Assembly (NCBI GenBank): GCA_046327755.1
Contig: JAXLXW010000012.1
Span: forward strand, 76,198-140,197
Source of the DNA: SCN-70-22 sp046327755
GTDB lineage: Bacteria > Gemmatimonadota > Gemmatimonadetes > Gemmatimonadales > Gemmatimonadaceae
Direction: 5' to 3'
Length of the DNA stretch: 64,000 nucleotides
Shown: positions 44,031 to 52,406 of the stretch, one piece after another
How the letters are laid out: every line of letters starts with the position of its first letter
Numbering within the stretch: position 1 is the first letter of the stretch
The notes under the pieces: model-generated
Databases searched by the model: none
Seen by the model: only the letters and a program-made list of their open reading frames with translations
Told to the model about the DNA's origin: nothing
Translations under genes and position numbers: made by a program

Positions 44031-44770
44031 TGCCTCCCACGAGCGCCGTTGTACCCGCGCGCCATTCGCGCCCGGACGTCATCGCCATTTCGTTAGGCGT
44101 TCCGCTGGTGCTCGCCGTGGCCGCCTTCTCCACGCCAGCTGCAACGGAGGGCATGCTGCGGGCGTGCATCGTTCCGTCGTCGGGGGCGATGTACATCGTG
44201 GCGGAAGCGGGGGCACCCGTTGCCTGCCGATCGACCGCCCATTCGGGCGTTCAGTGGTTGCTGGTGGGCCCCCCTGGCATCCCCGGCCCTGCCGGCCCGA
44301 GCGGAGACGCCGGCGCTCCCGGCGACCCGGGTCCGCAAGGCGCGCCCGGGCCGCAAGGGAGCGCCATCGGCCCCGCCGGGCCCGCAGGCCCCATGGGCCC
44401 CCCTGGCGCCACTGGCGCCCGCGGAGCCACCGGCCCCGCAGGCCCGCCAGGTCCGCGGGGTCCCACAGGTGCAACGGGGCTCCAGGGTCCAGCGGGGTCC
44501 GATACGCCGTTGCTCGGAACCGGCGTGCTGGTCTTGGCCGCATGGACGGGCGGTCCGCGGACTATCACGAATCTGGGGAATGCCCAGCAGGGCTGCACCC
44601 AAATCGCGTCATCGGTGGGATTCACCGTCCCGACGTCGAACTTCGAACTGTACACGGTTGGACTCCAACCAGGCGCTCCCTTGCCAAGCAGCTGGACGCT
44701 CTGGGGAACCGCGCTTGGCGGCTCGACCGCCACCGTCACGATCTTCGGGACGTGCCTTGCCATCTACTAG
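44030..44770 (+). CDS. secreted collagen-like protein (locus 2, gene B)
   Basis: A 246-residue secreted protein starting in the TGATG overlap after gene A. A signal-type hydrophobic stretch (about residues 18-35) is followed by 'ACIVPSSGAMYIVAEAGAP' and 'CRSTAHSGVQW', then about 27 Gly-X-Y triplets ('GDPGPQGAPGPQG', with one 'GSAIGP' interruption). The C-terminal half differs from its neighbours: a beta-rich domain ending 'TVTIFGTCLAIY' with one Cys. The N-terminal domain is again the shared one. A different C-terminal head on a common stalk suggests different ligands for the three members. Confidence 0.82.
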   Translation: MPPTSAVVPARHSRPDVIAISLGVPLVLAVAAFSTPAATEGMLRACIVPSSGAMYIVAEAGAPVACRSTAHSGVQWLLVGPPGIPGPAGPSGDAGAPGDPGPQGAPGPQGSAIGPAGPAGPMGPPGATGARGATGPAGPPGPRGPTGATGLQGPAGSDTPLLGTGVLVLAAWTGGPRTITNLGNAQQGCTQIASSVGFTVPTSNFELYTVGLQPGAPLPSSWTLWGTALGGSTATVTIFGTCLAIY

Positions 44771-44783
44771 CCCTCGCACGCAC

Positions 44784-45500
44784 GTGCTTCGACTACCATC
44801 GTGGCGCTGGCTCGCCCTCCTCGTGACCGTCGTTGGGTCGGCCGCCGGAGCCGCGCACGCGATGATCACCGCCGATCCTCCGATGCAGGCATGCCTGATC
44901 CCCGCGACCGGGACGGTGTACCTGGTGGGCGTCAGCGGCGCGCCGGGAGCGTGCCGGTCACCCAGCCACGTGCCGCTGCAGTGGAATCTCCCCGGGGCGG
45001 CGGGACCCGCAGGGCCCAAGGGCCCAGCGGGTCCAAAGGGGCAGACCGGACCCGCCGGGGCAGCAGGAGCACAGGGTGCGCCCGGCGGGTCGCCCGGACC
45101 TCAAGGGCTGACTGGTCCGGCAGGTGCAACCGGCGTCGACGGCCCGGTCGGTGACGCCGGCCCGCCTGGCCCGGCTGGCGATCCGGGTGCCACAGGTGCA
45201 ACGGGCCCGCAGGGCAGTCCCGCTTCGCTCGCCGGAACCACGATGCTGTCGCACATCCGCGACACGCTCGAGCTGTACGCCGTTTCTTCGACGTCCCTTG
45301 CCGAGTACTCGGCAAGGTGCCGCCCCGGAGAAGTGGTGGTCGGGGGAGGATGGTGGGATATCAGCCGAGTGCTGGTGGTGAAGGGGAACTACTCCGGGGA
45401 ACTGGTCGGCCGCTCCCGTGGAGAGTGGGTCGTGCTGGCGCGTACGCGCCTAACGCCGGGGACGCTGTGGGTACAGGCCGTCTGCGCGAAGGAGAACTGA
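44784..45500 (+). CDS. secreted collagen-like protein (locus 2, gene C)
   Basis: A 238-residue secreted protein. I chose the GTG at 44784, 13 bases after the previous stop, because it begins a normal signal peptide ('RWLALLVTVVGSAAGAAHA'). The N-terminal domain is 'ACLIPATGTVYLVGVSGAP' with 'CRSPSHVPLQW'. Then come about 27 Gly-X-Y triplets with one interruption ('GGSPGP'). The C-terminal domain has 'RCRPGEVVVGGGWWDISRV' and ends 'VQAVCAKEN', matching gene A's pattern. It closes the operon; the convergent DUF2541-like gene begins 51 bases beyond. Confidence 0.82.
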   Translation: MLRLPSWRWLALLVTVVGSAAGAAHAMITADPPMQACLIPATGTVYLVGVSGAPGACRSPSHVPLQWNLPGAAGPAGPKGPAGPKGQTGPAGAAGAQGAPGGSPGPQGLTGPAGATGVDGPVGDAGPPGPAGDPGATGATGPQGSPASLAGTTMLSHIRDTLELYAVSSTSLAEYSARCRPGEVVVGGGWWDISRVLVVKGNYSGELVGRSRGEWVVLARTRLTPGTLWVQAVCAKEN

Positions 45501-45551
45501 TCGGACACGTCGCACCGTCGGCCTCGCGCCCCGGCCGCGTACAGCTTCACC

Positions 45552-45947
45552 TCAGTGATCGCCGAAGAGCCGCACCGTCGCCTGCCGCCCGCGCGCCGTT
45601 CTCGCATCGTACCAGAACTCCACCCGCTGGATGATGCGGTCATCGCCGGTGAGGTCGATGCGGCGAGTCGCACCACCAGCGGGAATGGTCTGGCGCACCT
45701 CCACTTCCTGACGCCCGCCGTTGCGAAAGTGCACGATCACGCGGCGGAAGTCGACCGGTGCCCGCAGCACGCGCAGCTGGATGGCATCGAAGCGTCCCTC
45801 GGCGGCCGTCACGACGATCGCGTCGTGATCGAGCCGGTCGGTGACCGACTGCTGGCCAAGGAAGGTCCACTCCCCTCTGCCACGGCCTGCCGACGCGCAG
45901 GCGACAACGGCCAGGGGGACGAGCAACAGGCGAAGATAGCGGCGCAT
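45552..45947 (-). CDS. DUF2541-like lipoprotein
   Basis: A 131-residue protein with lipobox 'VAVVACA' (Cys about 17). The mature domain is beta-rich: 'WTFLGQQSVTDRLDHDAIVV', 'FDAIQLRVLRAPVDFRRVIV', 'RNGGRQEVEVRQTIPAGG', then 'DRIIQRVEFWYD' and 'ATVRLFGDH'. Its order of strands and the final 'LFGDH' resemble Escherichia coli YaaI (DUF2541); I am moderately sure. It follows the depolymerase-like gene by 20 bases on the minus strand, so the two form an operon. Function is unknown. Confidence 0.6.
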   Translation of the reverse strand: MRRYLRLLLVPLAVVACASAGRGRGEWTFLGQQSVTDRLDHDAIVVTAAEGRFDAIQLRVLRAPVDFRRVIVHFRNGGRQEVEVRQTIPAGGATRRIDLTGDDRIIQRVEFWYDARTARGRQATVRLFGDH

Positions 45948-45967
45948 GGAGGAGTCCTCGAAAAGGG

Positions 45968-46858
45968 TCATGGCAGCTGCAACGCGGAGAAGAACTGCCA
46001 CAGCGGCTCGGCGATCACGATCGGGTGCAGGACCCCGTTGGGATACGAGTGGTCGTTGTCCCCCACCAGCGAGAAGACGAACGAGTTTCCCGCCCCCACC
46101 GCGCTCGTGCGCCACGTCCATTGAGACACCAGCTTCCCGTTGATTGTTAATTGCTGGTAGGTCGAGACGTCCTGGAGCTGCAACATCGACAGCATCGGGA
46201 GGACGTACTTGACCTTCACGCCGGGGTAGCGGGTGAACATGTCCTGCGTCATCGGGAGGGCGGTGATCCCATAGGCGTCCTGGACGTGCTTGTCGACGTT
46301 CCCCAGCGAACCGGTGACCGAGATGCTCCGGGCCGCGGTGGAGACGATCTCGGCGGCCCCGCCGTGCATGTGGAGCGACGCGAAGACGCCGCTCCGCTCC
46401 GCCGCCGAGCAGAGGGGACGCTCCGCGGTGTTGAGGCGCCCCGAGCTCCACTTGGTCTCGACCGTCATCTCGCCGGCGTCAGTCATGTCGCCGTCGTTGT
46501 TGAGGTCTTCCTTGTTGCAGTAGGTGAGCGCCGAGGGAAAGACGGCGATCAGCCCGTGCTCGTCCGCCTTCTCCTTCCACTTGGAGATGTTGTAGAACTG
46601 CGGGCCGCTCTGGCCGCTGCCGTGGAACATGAAGACCACCGGCGCCGCGGTCGTGGCGCCGACCGTTGTCCCCACGTAGACGATGTACTCACGGGTCACA
46701 CCGCCAATGCTGACGATGCGGCTGTAGCTCCCGGCAACGTTTCGGATTGTGGCTGGCGGCGTGCCGGGGTTGTTGGACGTGCCGGGAGCGGTGGTGTCGC
46801 CGCCGCATGCCGCAACGGCGAACGAGAGGGGGATGAGAACGCGAAACGAGGGGTGCAT
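45968..46858 (-). CDS. PHB-depolymerase-like lipoprotein lacking the nucleophile segment
   Basis: A 296-residue protein with lipobox 'AVAAC' (Cys about 18). The start of the alpha/beta-hydrolase fold matches LpqC/PHB depolymerases ('EYIVYVGTTVGATTAAPVVF' and the oxyanion loop 'MFHGSGQSGPQF', then 'LIAVFPSALTYC'). The end does too ('GDNDHSYPNG', with a possible catalytic His). Between 'LNTAERPLCSAA' and 'ERSGVFASLHMHGG' the usual segment of about 60 residues carrying the Gly-x-Ser-x-Gly/SNG nucleophile is absent, and the frame continues without a break. So it is an inactive or repurposed esterase. Confidence 0.65.
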   Translation of the reverse strand: MHPSFRVLIPLSFAVAACGGDTTAPGTSNNPGTPPATIRNVAGSYSRIVSIGGVTREYIVYVGTTVGATTAAPVVFMFHGSGQSGPQFYNISKWKEKADEHGLIAVFPSALTYCNKEDLNNDGDMTDAGEMTVETKWSSGRLNTAERPLCSAAERSGVFASLHMHGGAAEIVSTAARSISVTGSLGNVDKHVQDAYGITALPMTQDMFTRYPGVKVKYVLPMLSMLQLQDVSTYQQLTINGKLVSQWTWRTSAVGAGNSFVFSLVGDNDHSYPNGVLHPIVIAEPLWQFFSALQLP

Positions 46859-47139
46859 AGCCGTGGCCCGAAGGTGGTGTTGCCTTCGTGGCGACGTTCA
46901 CCCGGCAATTGGGACATTTACCGCGACCGGGCCTCCTCTCCCCACGCCACCACGGTGGGATCGGCCAGTCCCCAGCGGGCGTGGACGTCACAGGCGGGGA
47001 CCAGGAGGACTCTGCGACTATTCTCCGCGGCACCCCGTGCGCTATCGAGCGCGGGCGGGGCGCGCGTCCCGCAGCATCTTCCACCCGCCAGGTACGCCCG
47101 CCATCGCCCCCGGAGGGGCGCCACCGCCTGACGCTCACC

Positions 47140-47703
47140 TCACGGCCGCTCCTCCGCCGTGGCAACCGTGCTCCACGTCGACTCGAGCCCCAGCGATGCG
47201 ATCCAGCGCGCGAGATACGCCGCGTCAACGTCCGTGCCCGCCATGCGCAACAGTGCCCGCACATCCTCGAGCTGGCGCGCGGAACCGCCGAGCGCCGCCC
47301 ACTCCAGCTTCGCGATCACCAGATCCTCCACGCGCGCCACGTCAATCGGGATCCCCAGCAACTCCCCCGGCTCGCGGCGCGTGAACTCCGACTCGGAGAA
47401 CGGACGCCGCTTCCGCACGATGAAGTCCGCCTTCCAGCCGCTCGCCGGGTCGATCACGTTGAACATCGTTCGCGTGGCGAGTGCCTCGCGTGCTGCGTCG
47501 AGTGACACGTACAACCCCGCGCGCCGTACGCGCTCGGCGAACTGCGCCAGCGCCTCGCTTGTTGGATCAATCACCAGGTCGACGTCCATCGTCGCCCTTG
47601 GCGCGCCGCGGACGACGGCCGCGAGCGACCCGGTGAGCATCGCGGGTATCCCCGCGTCGGCCAGTGCCTCGGTGATGGTCCCGAGGAAGCGCTCGAGGCT
47701 CAC
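47140..47703 (-). CDS. nucleotidyltransferase (AbiEii/DUF6036-like), toxin-type
   Basis: A 187-residue protein with the nucleotidyltransferase-fold signature near the N-terminus: 'AMLTGSLAAVVRGAPRATMD' then 'VDLVID', with Gly25-Ser26 and the Asp40/Asp42 metal pair. Later 'VEDLVIAKLEWAALGGSARQLEDVRAL' is typical of AbiEii/DUF6036-like proteins. The start is GTG at 47703, overlapping the small upstream gene stop (GTGA). Such enzymes modify tRNA or proteins in abortive infection and toxin-antitoxin systems; here a toxin role is inferred from fold and pairing with a 76-residue gene. Confidence 0.75.
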   Translation of the reverse strand: MSLERFLGTITEALADAGIPAMLTGSLAAVVRGAPRATMDVDLVIDPTSEALAQFAERVRRAGLYVSLDAAREALATRTMFNVIDPASGWKADFIVRKRRPFSESEFTRREPGELLGIPIDVARVEDLVIAKLEWAALGGSARQLEDVRALLRMAGTDVDAAYLARWIASLGLESTWSTVATAEERP

Positions 47704-47930
47704 GGGGCCAGATACGGCCCCGAGCGTACCATCGGACGCATGGGCTCACCGGTCAATCGCTCGATCAGCGTGAGGAGAGGCTCGTCCGGATGGCGCTTCC
47801 GCATCGACGCGAGCGCGATCGCGCGCACCTCCTCCGACATGCGCATCCCCGCCGCGAGTCGCTCTGCGGGCGACTGACGTGCGATGATCGCGCGCAGCAG
47901 CGCGGCGGCCTCGGGACGCGTGTCGTCCAT
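47700..47930 (-). CDS. small protein paired with the nucleotidyltransferase
   Basis: A 76-residue acidic-to-neutral helical protein ('AALLRAIIARQSPAERLAAG', 'MRMSEEVRAIALASMRKRHP', 'LLTLIERLTGEP') ending four bases into the next gene. The HTH-free, all-helical make-up and the coupling with the nucleotidyltransferase at 47140-47703 suggest the antitoxin or an adaptor of a two-gene system. No named family is recognised. The ATG at 47930 is the first sensible start; a longer in-frame version runs back toward the neighbouring hydrolase gene and is unsupported. Confidence 0.6.
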   Translation of the reverse strand: MDDTRPEAAALLRAIIARQSPAERLAAGMRMSEEVRAIALASMRKRHPDEPLLTLIERLTGEPMRPMVRSGPYLAP

Positions 47931-47977
47931 GCTCGAAAAGCTAACGCCTGCCGGTCGTGTGCGCGCCTCGCGCCGCG

Positions 47978-49468
47978 CTACCTGATCCGCCGCATCATGT
48001 AGTTCGTGCGCGCCCGGAACACCTTCCCGTCGCCGCCGCGGTCGAATCGCATCGTCTCGCCATCCTCCCCGTCCTTGCGGATCTCCTGGAAGGTGTCGAC
48101 CCCGACCTTCTTCCACCGCGTGATCCCCTTCACCGGCTCATCGCTCGGCACGTACATCGTCGCCAGCCCACCCTTCCAACGGATCACCTCCATCTCGCCC
48201 CCAAAGCTCCAGTACGTCCCGATGTACGGATCGAGCGAGGCGTCGGCCGCCTTGAGGGCGCGCGACGAGTCGGCGAGCGCTTCCTTGAGCGCGGGGGCGA
48301 GGAACTCGTAGCCCTGCTGCGCGAGCGCCTGCGCGTCCGCGTCGCCGGCGTTGGTCATCACGATCGAGGCGATCTTGTCCTCGGGCTGCAGCGTGAGCTG
48401 CGTGCGATAGCCGGGGCAGCTCCCGCCGTGCCCGACGAACGTCTTCTCTCCCTTGCGCCAGACCTCAAAGCCGAGCCCCCACGTGGTCTCCCACGAGGGA
48501 TCGGTGAAGTGCACGCGCTGCATCTCGCGCAACGTGGGCTTGGACAGGATGGCGTTCGCGCCGCTCCCGCCGGTCCCGTTGAGGACGCGGAACTGCCAGG
48601 CGGCGAACTTCGCGAGGTCGAGCGGAGTCGACGCATAGCCGGCCGCCGAGGCCATCGCCTTGGTCTGGTACGGCGGCATGGCGTGGCGGCTCCCGTCGCG
48701 CTCCGACGCGCTGTAGCCGATGGCCAGCGCCTTCCCCCGCTCCGCCGCCGGGTACTCGGTGAAGGTGCTCGTGAGGCCCAGCGGGGCGTTGATGTGCGAG
48801 GTGACATACGCACTCCACGACTCCCCCGAGGCCGCGGCGACAACGGCGCCGAGGAGGGTGAAGCCGAGGTTGGAGTACTGGAAGTAGCGCTCGGGGCGGT
48901 ACTCGACCTCGCGGTCCTTCACCCCCTTCACCAGTTCGTCGAAGGAGGGAAACATCATCATCGGCTCGAGCCACAGCGTGTCGGCGAGCTCGCGCTGCAG
49001 CCCCGAGGCGTGCGTGAGGAGCCCCTCGACGGTGATCGCCCCCTCGTCCGCATAACGAGACTTCGGCGTGAACCACGGGAGGTGCTTCGCCACCGGATCG
49101 TCGAGGCGGAGCTTGCCGGCGTCGCGCAGCTGCAACGTGGCGATGCTCGTGAAGAGCTTGGAGATGGAGCAGATGCTGTACGCGGTGTTCGCCGTCGCCG
49201 GGAGCTTCCGCTCGGCGTCCATGTAGCCGCTCCCGCCCTGCCAGACGACGTCCTGGTCGACGACGAGCGCCGCCGACGCCCCGGGGATCCGCTTCCAGGC
49301 GCGCTGCGCGTCGAGCCACTTCTCGTAGGCGGACAGCGCTTCCTGCACGCGCGGGTGCTGGGCGATGGCGGGCGCTTGCGCGCCGGCGCCGGGTGCGGCG
49401 ACTGCAAGGGCGATCGATGTGGCGAGGAGCGTGCGGCGCGCGGGGCGCGCGCGAAGACGATGCGACAT
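47978..49468 (-). CDS. beta-lactamase-family serine hydrolase, secreted
   Basis: A 496-residue exported protein (signal peptide about residues 1-30). The penicillin-binding/class C-like fold shows Ser-x-x-Lys as 'SISK' (about residue 101), Tyr-x-Asn as 'YSN' in 'YFQYSNLGFTLLGAVV', and the third motif as 'GHGGSCPGYRTQL' (HxG). A C-terminal beta domain ('LDPYIGTYWSFGGEMEVIRW') of about 110 residues is added. An upstream ATG nine codons earlier exists, but this start has the better basic N-terminus. It is probably an esterase, peptidase or peptidoglycan hydrolase rather than a resistance enzyme. Confidence 0.9.
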   Translation of the reverse strand: MSHRLRARPARRTLLATSIALAVAAPGAGAQAPAIAQHPRVQEALSAYEKWLDAQRAWKRIPGASAALVVDQDVVWQGGSGYMDAERKLPATANTAYSICSISKLFTSIATLQLRDAGKLRLDDPVAKHLPWFTPKSRYADEGAITVEGLLTHASGLQRELADTLWLEPMMMFPSFDELVKGVKDREVEYRPERYFQYSNLGFTLLGAVVAAASGESWSAYVTSHINAPLGLTSTFTEYPAAERGKALAIGYSASERDGSRHAMPPYQTKAMASAAGYASTPLDLAKFAAWQFRVLNGTGGSGANAILSKPTLREMQRVHFTDPSWETTWGLGFEVWRKGEKTFVGHGGSCPGYRTQLTLQPEDKIASIVMTNAGDADAQALAQQGYEFLAPALKEALADSSRALKAADASLDPYIGTYWSFGGEMEVIRWKGGLATMYVPSDEPVKGITRWKKVGVDTFQEIRKDGEDGETMRFDRGGDGKVFRARTNYMMRRIR

Positions 49469-49576
49469 GGGAGACTCGTGGCGGGTGGCACTCATCGCCC
49501 TAAGCTCCCGGTTGCGGCGCGAGGCGCAAGGAGGGCGACCGACTGCTCACCCGCCGCGCCGCGCCGCGGTCAGCCC

Positions 49577-50527
49577 CTACTTCGCCAGCCCCGCCGGCGG
49601 CGTCCCGCGAAAGACCGGCGGCTCCAGCGGCGCGAACCCCGACTTCCGCAGGACCGCCCTTCCCTCCTCCGACAAAAGGAAGGCAGCGAAGCGGCGCGCC
49701 TGCTCGGCGTGCGGCGCCTCGCGCGGCACCGTGAGCGCGAAGACAATCGGCGCCCCCGTGAGCGTGATCGCCGGGCGCCCCTGCGCCGCCGGGAGCGTGA
49801 CCTTGGCCTCGCGGTACGCTGCCTCCTGCGCGGGATCGCTCAGGTCAATCGCGCTCGGCAGCTTCACGCACTTGAGCCCGTGCGCGCGCGCGAGCGACTC
49901 GTACGTCCAGCCGTAGTCGAGCTGCCCCGTCTCGAGATGCGCCGAGAGATCGGCTTCGGCGCGCCGCACGTTGCGCTCGGGGATCGTCGCTCGCAGCTGC
50001 GCCGTGAGCCCCGGGCGTTGGTAGAATCGCTCGGCGAGCTGCATCGCCATGTCCGCGCGGTAGCCGCTGGGATCCACGCGCATGTCCGAGCGTCCCACTT
50101 CCACCCCCTCGCGCAGCAGCACCTGCCACCAGTTGTCCGTGGTGATCTCGTCGCGAAAGCGCGACTTGGGGCCGTAGGCGAGGACCAGCGCGTTGGTGCC
50201 GAAGAGCGCGTACCAGTCGGCGTGCGCGGGAACGATGAGCGAGTCGAGCAGCGCGTGATCGGCAACGGCGAGGATGTCGGGGACGCGCCCCAACTCCGTC
50301 ACCATGCGCACCACTTCGAGGCTCGGCGCATTGTGCTGCGCCGGGCGCACCCCCGGCTGCTGCGCGCGAAAGGCCTCGAGTGCGTCGTGGAAGGGCGGGC
50401 CGAGCGCGGCGGCGTTGAAGACTTCGAGCTCGCTCGTCGCCGTCTCGGTCCGGGCACCGCAGGCCAGCGTTGGGGCGAGAGCGACGCCGCAGACGAGCGC
50501 GCGGAGGTGGCGTGGCGAGACTTTCAT
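49577..50527 (-). CDS. substrate-binding lipoprotein, ModA/WtpA-like
   Basis: A 316-residue binding protein with lipobox 'TLACG' (Cys about 23). The fold matches ModA/WtpA-type oxyanion receptors: 'LEVFNAAALGPPFHDALEAF', 'GVRPAQHNAPSLEVVRMVTE', 'VPDILAVADHALLDSLIV', 'NALVLAYGP' and 'YGWTYESLARAHGLKCVKLP'. 'FAAFLLSEEGRAVLRKSGF' closes it. WtpA/ModA bind molybdate or tungstate, but no permease or ATPase gene is nearby, and its start overlaps the stop of a secreted phosphatase gene by four bases. It may therefore serve a sensory or unrelated anion-binding role. Confidence 0.82.
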   Translation of the reverse strand: MKVSPRHLRALVCGVALAPTLACGARTETATSELEVFNAAALGPPFHDALEAFRAQQPGVRPAQHNAPSLEVVRMVTELGRVPDILAVADHALLDSLIVPAHADWYALFGTNALVLAYGPKSRFRDEITTDNWWQVLLREGVEVGRSDMRVDPSGYRADMAMQLAERFYQRPGLTAQLRATIPERNVRRAEADLSAHLETGQLDYGWTYESLARAHGLKCVKLPSAIDLSDPAQEAAYREAKVTLPAAQGRPAITLTGAPIVFALTVPREAPHAEQARRFAAFLLSEEGRAVLRKSGFAPLEPPVFRGTPPAGLAK

Positions 50528-51486
50528 GAGGCGGGGCGGCGAGACCTATGCAAGGCGTACGCGGAGCCACTCGCTCCTTTCGTGCGCTTCTCGAGGAAGA
50601 TATCCCGCAACCGCTTCTGCCCAGCCGCGTCGATCCCCAGCCCCTCCGCGAAGTAGCGCTCAATGGTGCCGTAGCGCTTCTGCACCTCATCGAACGCGGC
50701 GTCGAGATACTCCGGCTCCACGCCGAAGAGGGCGGTGGTCATCGACCGGTCGCCGCCCGCTTCCACAAACGCATCGATCGCCGGCTTGTACGCGCGGAGC
50801 ATGTTGTCGTTGCTGCGCAGGTAGTCCGCCATGACGGTCTCCCGCGGGACGCCGAGCAACGTCAGGAACGCCGCCGCCCCCCAGCCGGCGCGGTCCTTCC
50901 CCGCGGTGCAGTGAAAGAGCGCGGGGAGCTGGTCCGCGTGGCTGACCGACTCGAACAGCTCCCGGTACGACTGCCTCGCGCTCGGCAGCGAAACCACGTC
51001 GCGGTACAGCTGCGTGAACGTCGCCTTCACGGTGCCGTTGCGCAGCGCATCGTTGGCCTTCTTCGGATCCGCAAGGACAGCCGACAGCTGCACGATGCCC
51101 GACATGTCGGCATCGGCCAGCACGTTCACCTGATGATACGCGACACCGAGCGGCAGTTGGTCCGGCCGGAGTCTTACTTCCTCGTTGGTGCGCAGGTCGA
51201 AGTCGTTCTTGAGCCGCAGCTGGGCGAGCTTGTCCCGGTCGTCGGGACTGATCGGATTGAGCTGATTGGAGCGATACAGCAGCCCGCGCCGGACCATGGC
51301 GCCACTGGTGGTGGCGTAACCGCCCACGTCCCGCAGGTTGGGGACAGAGGCGATGCCGAGTGCCTGGCCTGCGGCCAGTGCTGCGGCTGGCGCCGCCGGT
51401 GGCGGCGTGGTCGCGCGATGCGTGCAGCCGGCGAGGAGCGCTGAGGCGGCGATGCCAGTTGCGAGCCTATGGAAGATCGATTGCAT
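50524..51486 (-). CDS. secreted protein-tyrosine phosphatase-like lipoprotein
   Basis: A 320-residue protein with lipobox 'ALLAGC' (Cys about 21). It belongs to the PtpB/Y_phosphatase3 family: 'GIASVPNLRDVGGYATTSG' and 'VRRGLLYRSNQL' at the N-terminus. The active site is 'HCTAGKDRAGWGA' near residue 190, with Cys and Arg intact and the Lys-Asp of this subfamily. A long helical lid follows. It should hydrolyse phosphotyrosine, phosphoinositide or similar phosphoesters in the periplasm or outside. It overlaps the ModA-like gene by four bases (ATGA). Confidence 0.88.
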   Translation of the reverse strand: MQSIFHRLATGIAASALLAGCTHRATTPPPAAPAAALAAGQALGIASVPNLRDVGGYATTSGAMVRRGLLYRSNQLNPISPDDRDKLAQLRLKNDFDLRTNEEVRLRPDQLPLGVAYHQVNVLADADMSGIVQLSAVLADPKKANDALRNGTVKATFTQLYRDVVSLPSARQSYRELFESVSHADQLPALFHCTAGKDRAGWGAAAFLTLLGVPRETVMADYLRSNDNMLRAYKPAIDAFVEAGGDRSMTTALFGVEPEYLDAAFDEVQKRYGTIERYFAEGLGIDAAGQKRLRDIFLEKRTKGASGSAYALHRSRRPAS

Positions 51487-51823
51487 TGTACGCGGAGCGG
51501 TGACCGCGGGAGAAAGGGATCGCGCCTTGCCGACGGTGGTGGCGATTGGCGCGGGGGAGTCGTCATGCGACCTGCGGTCGTTGAGCCGCGAGTGCATCAG
51601 AATGCCATGCGCGCGGGCGCGCGGTAAGGGCGTCTCCTCAGCTGACCGGTGTGACGGAGCACAGGCCATGCTGATGGCGACGGCTGTACGCCGTGACGCA
51701 ATCGCTCGGCGAGAGCGCCGCTATCTGCGGCCCCCACCTGCGATAGTCGCCTCTGCTCGCCGTGCATGGAGTGGTTCGCGCGAGCGGCTGGCGTCCAGAT
51801 CGCCGAGCAACCTGCCGCACGTG
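51487..51823. other. intergenic stretch without a supported gene
   Basis: This 337-base gap lies between the tyrosine phosphatase and the DUF4440 lipoprotein gene, both leftward. Frames here overlap neighbours and lack a start, ribosome site or family similarity. I see no strong terminator or repeat beyond a GCGCGCGGGCGCGCGG run near 51608. The phosphatase promoter should be at its left edge. Confidence 0.4.
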
Positions 51824-52312
51824 TTACGGGGGCGTACGCACGGATTCGTGACTGAGCGTCACCCGCCACCGCCCGTCGCGCCGCACGAAGATGTCGGTGA
51901 CCCTCGTGCGCGTCGTGTCGGCAGCGGCCGCATTGATCTCGATGTCGGTGATGGCGGCCGTGACGACGGCGGCGTCGGGGGCGAGCCGTTGCACCTGGAT
52001 CGAGTCCACCACCGAGACCTCGCGGACGACGCCGGGCGCCAGCGGCCGCGTCCATCGCGCGAGGGCGCGCGCCTTGTCACTGCGCTGTCCGTTGGAGAGG
52101 GTAATCGTCCATTCGGGAGCCATGACGTCGTCGAGGACGGCGCGGTCTCTCGCGACCGCCGCCGCCGCCCAGCGGCGCTCGAGCACCGTCAGGTCGGCGA
52201 CGACGGCGCTATCGGTCTCCACCGCCTGATTGCCCGGCGCGGGGGGACCGTCGCAGCCTAACGCGGCGACTGAGAGGAGGGCGCGGAGTGCGAGGCGTAA
52301 CTGGGAGCGCAT
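51824..52312 (-). CDS. NTF2/SnoaL-like (DUF4440) lipoprotein
   Basis: A 162-residue protein with a short hydrophobic start ending 'SVAALGCDG' (Cys about 20), probably a lipoprotein. The mature domain is a DUF4440/SnoaL cone-shaped fold: 'LERRWAAAAVARDRAVLDDV', 'MAPEWTITLSNGQRSDKAR', then 'VVDSIQVQRLAPDAAVVTAA' and 'TDIFVRRDGRWRVTLSHES'. Such domains bind small hydrophobic molecules or act as steroid-isomerase-like enzymes; no catalytic residues can be assigned. It lies in a leftward run after the alpha/beta hydrolase gene. Confidence 0.8.
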   Translation of the reverse strand: MRSQLRLALRALLSVAALGCDGPPAPGNQAVETDSAVVADLTVLERRWAAAAVARDRAVLDDVMAPEWTITLSNGQRSDKARALARWTRPLAPGVVREVSVVDSIQVQRLAPDAAVVTAAITDIEINAAAADTTRTRVTDIFVRRDGRWRVTLSHESVRTPP

Positions 52313-52406
52313 GCGCGGAGAGCTTCGGGCGTGGCCGCTGCCAACGGAGGTCCATCAACCATCGTTGCGTGGGAGCCCTTTGGCCAGACCGATTGAAGGC
52401 GATCGC

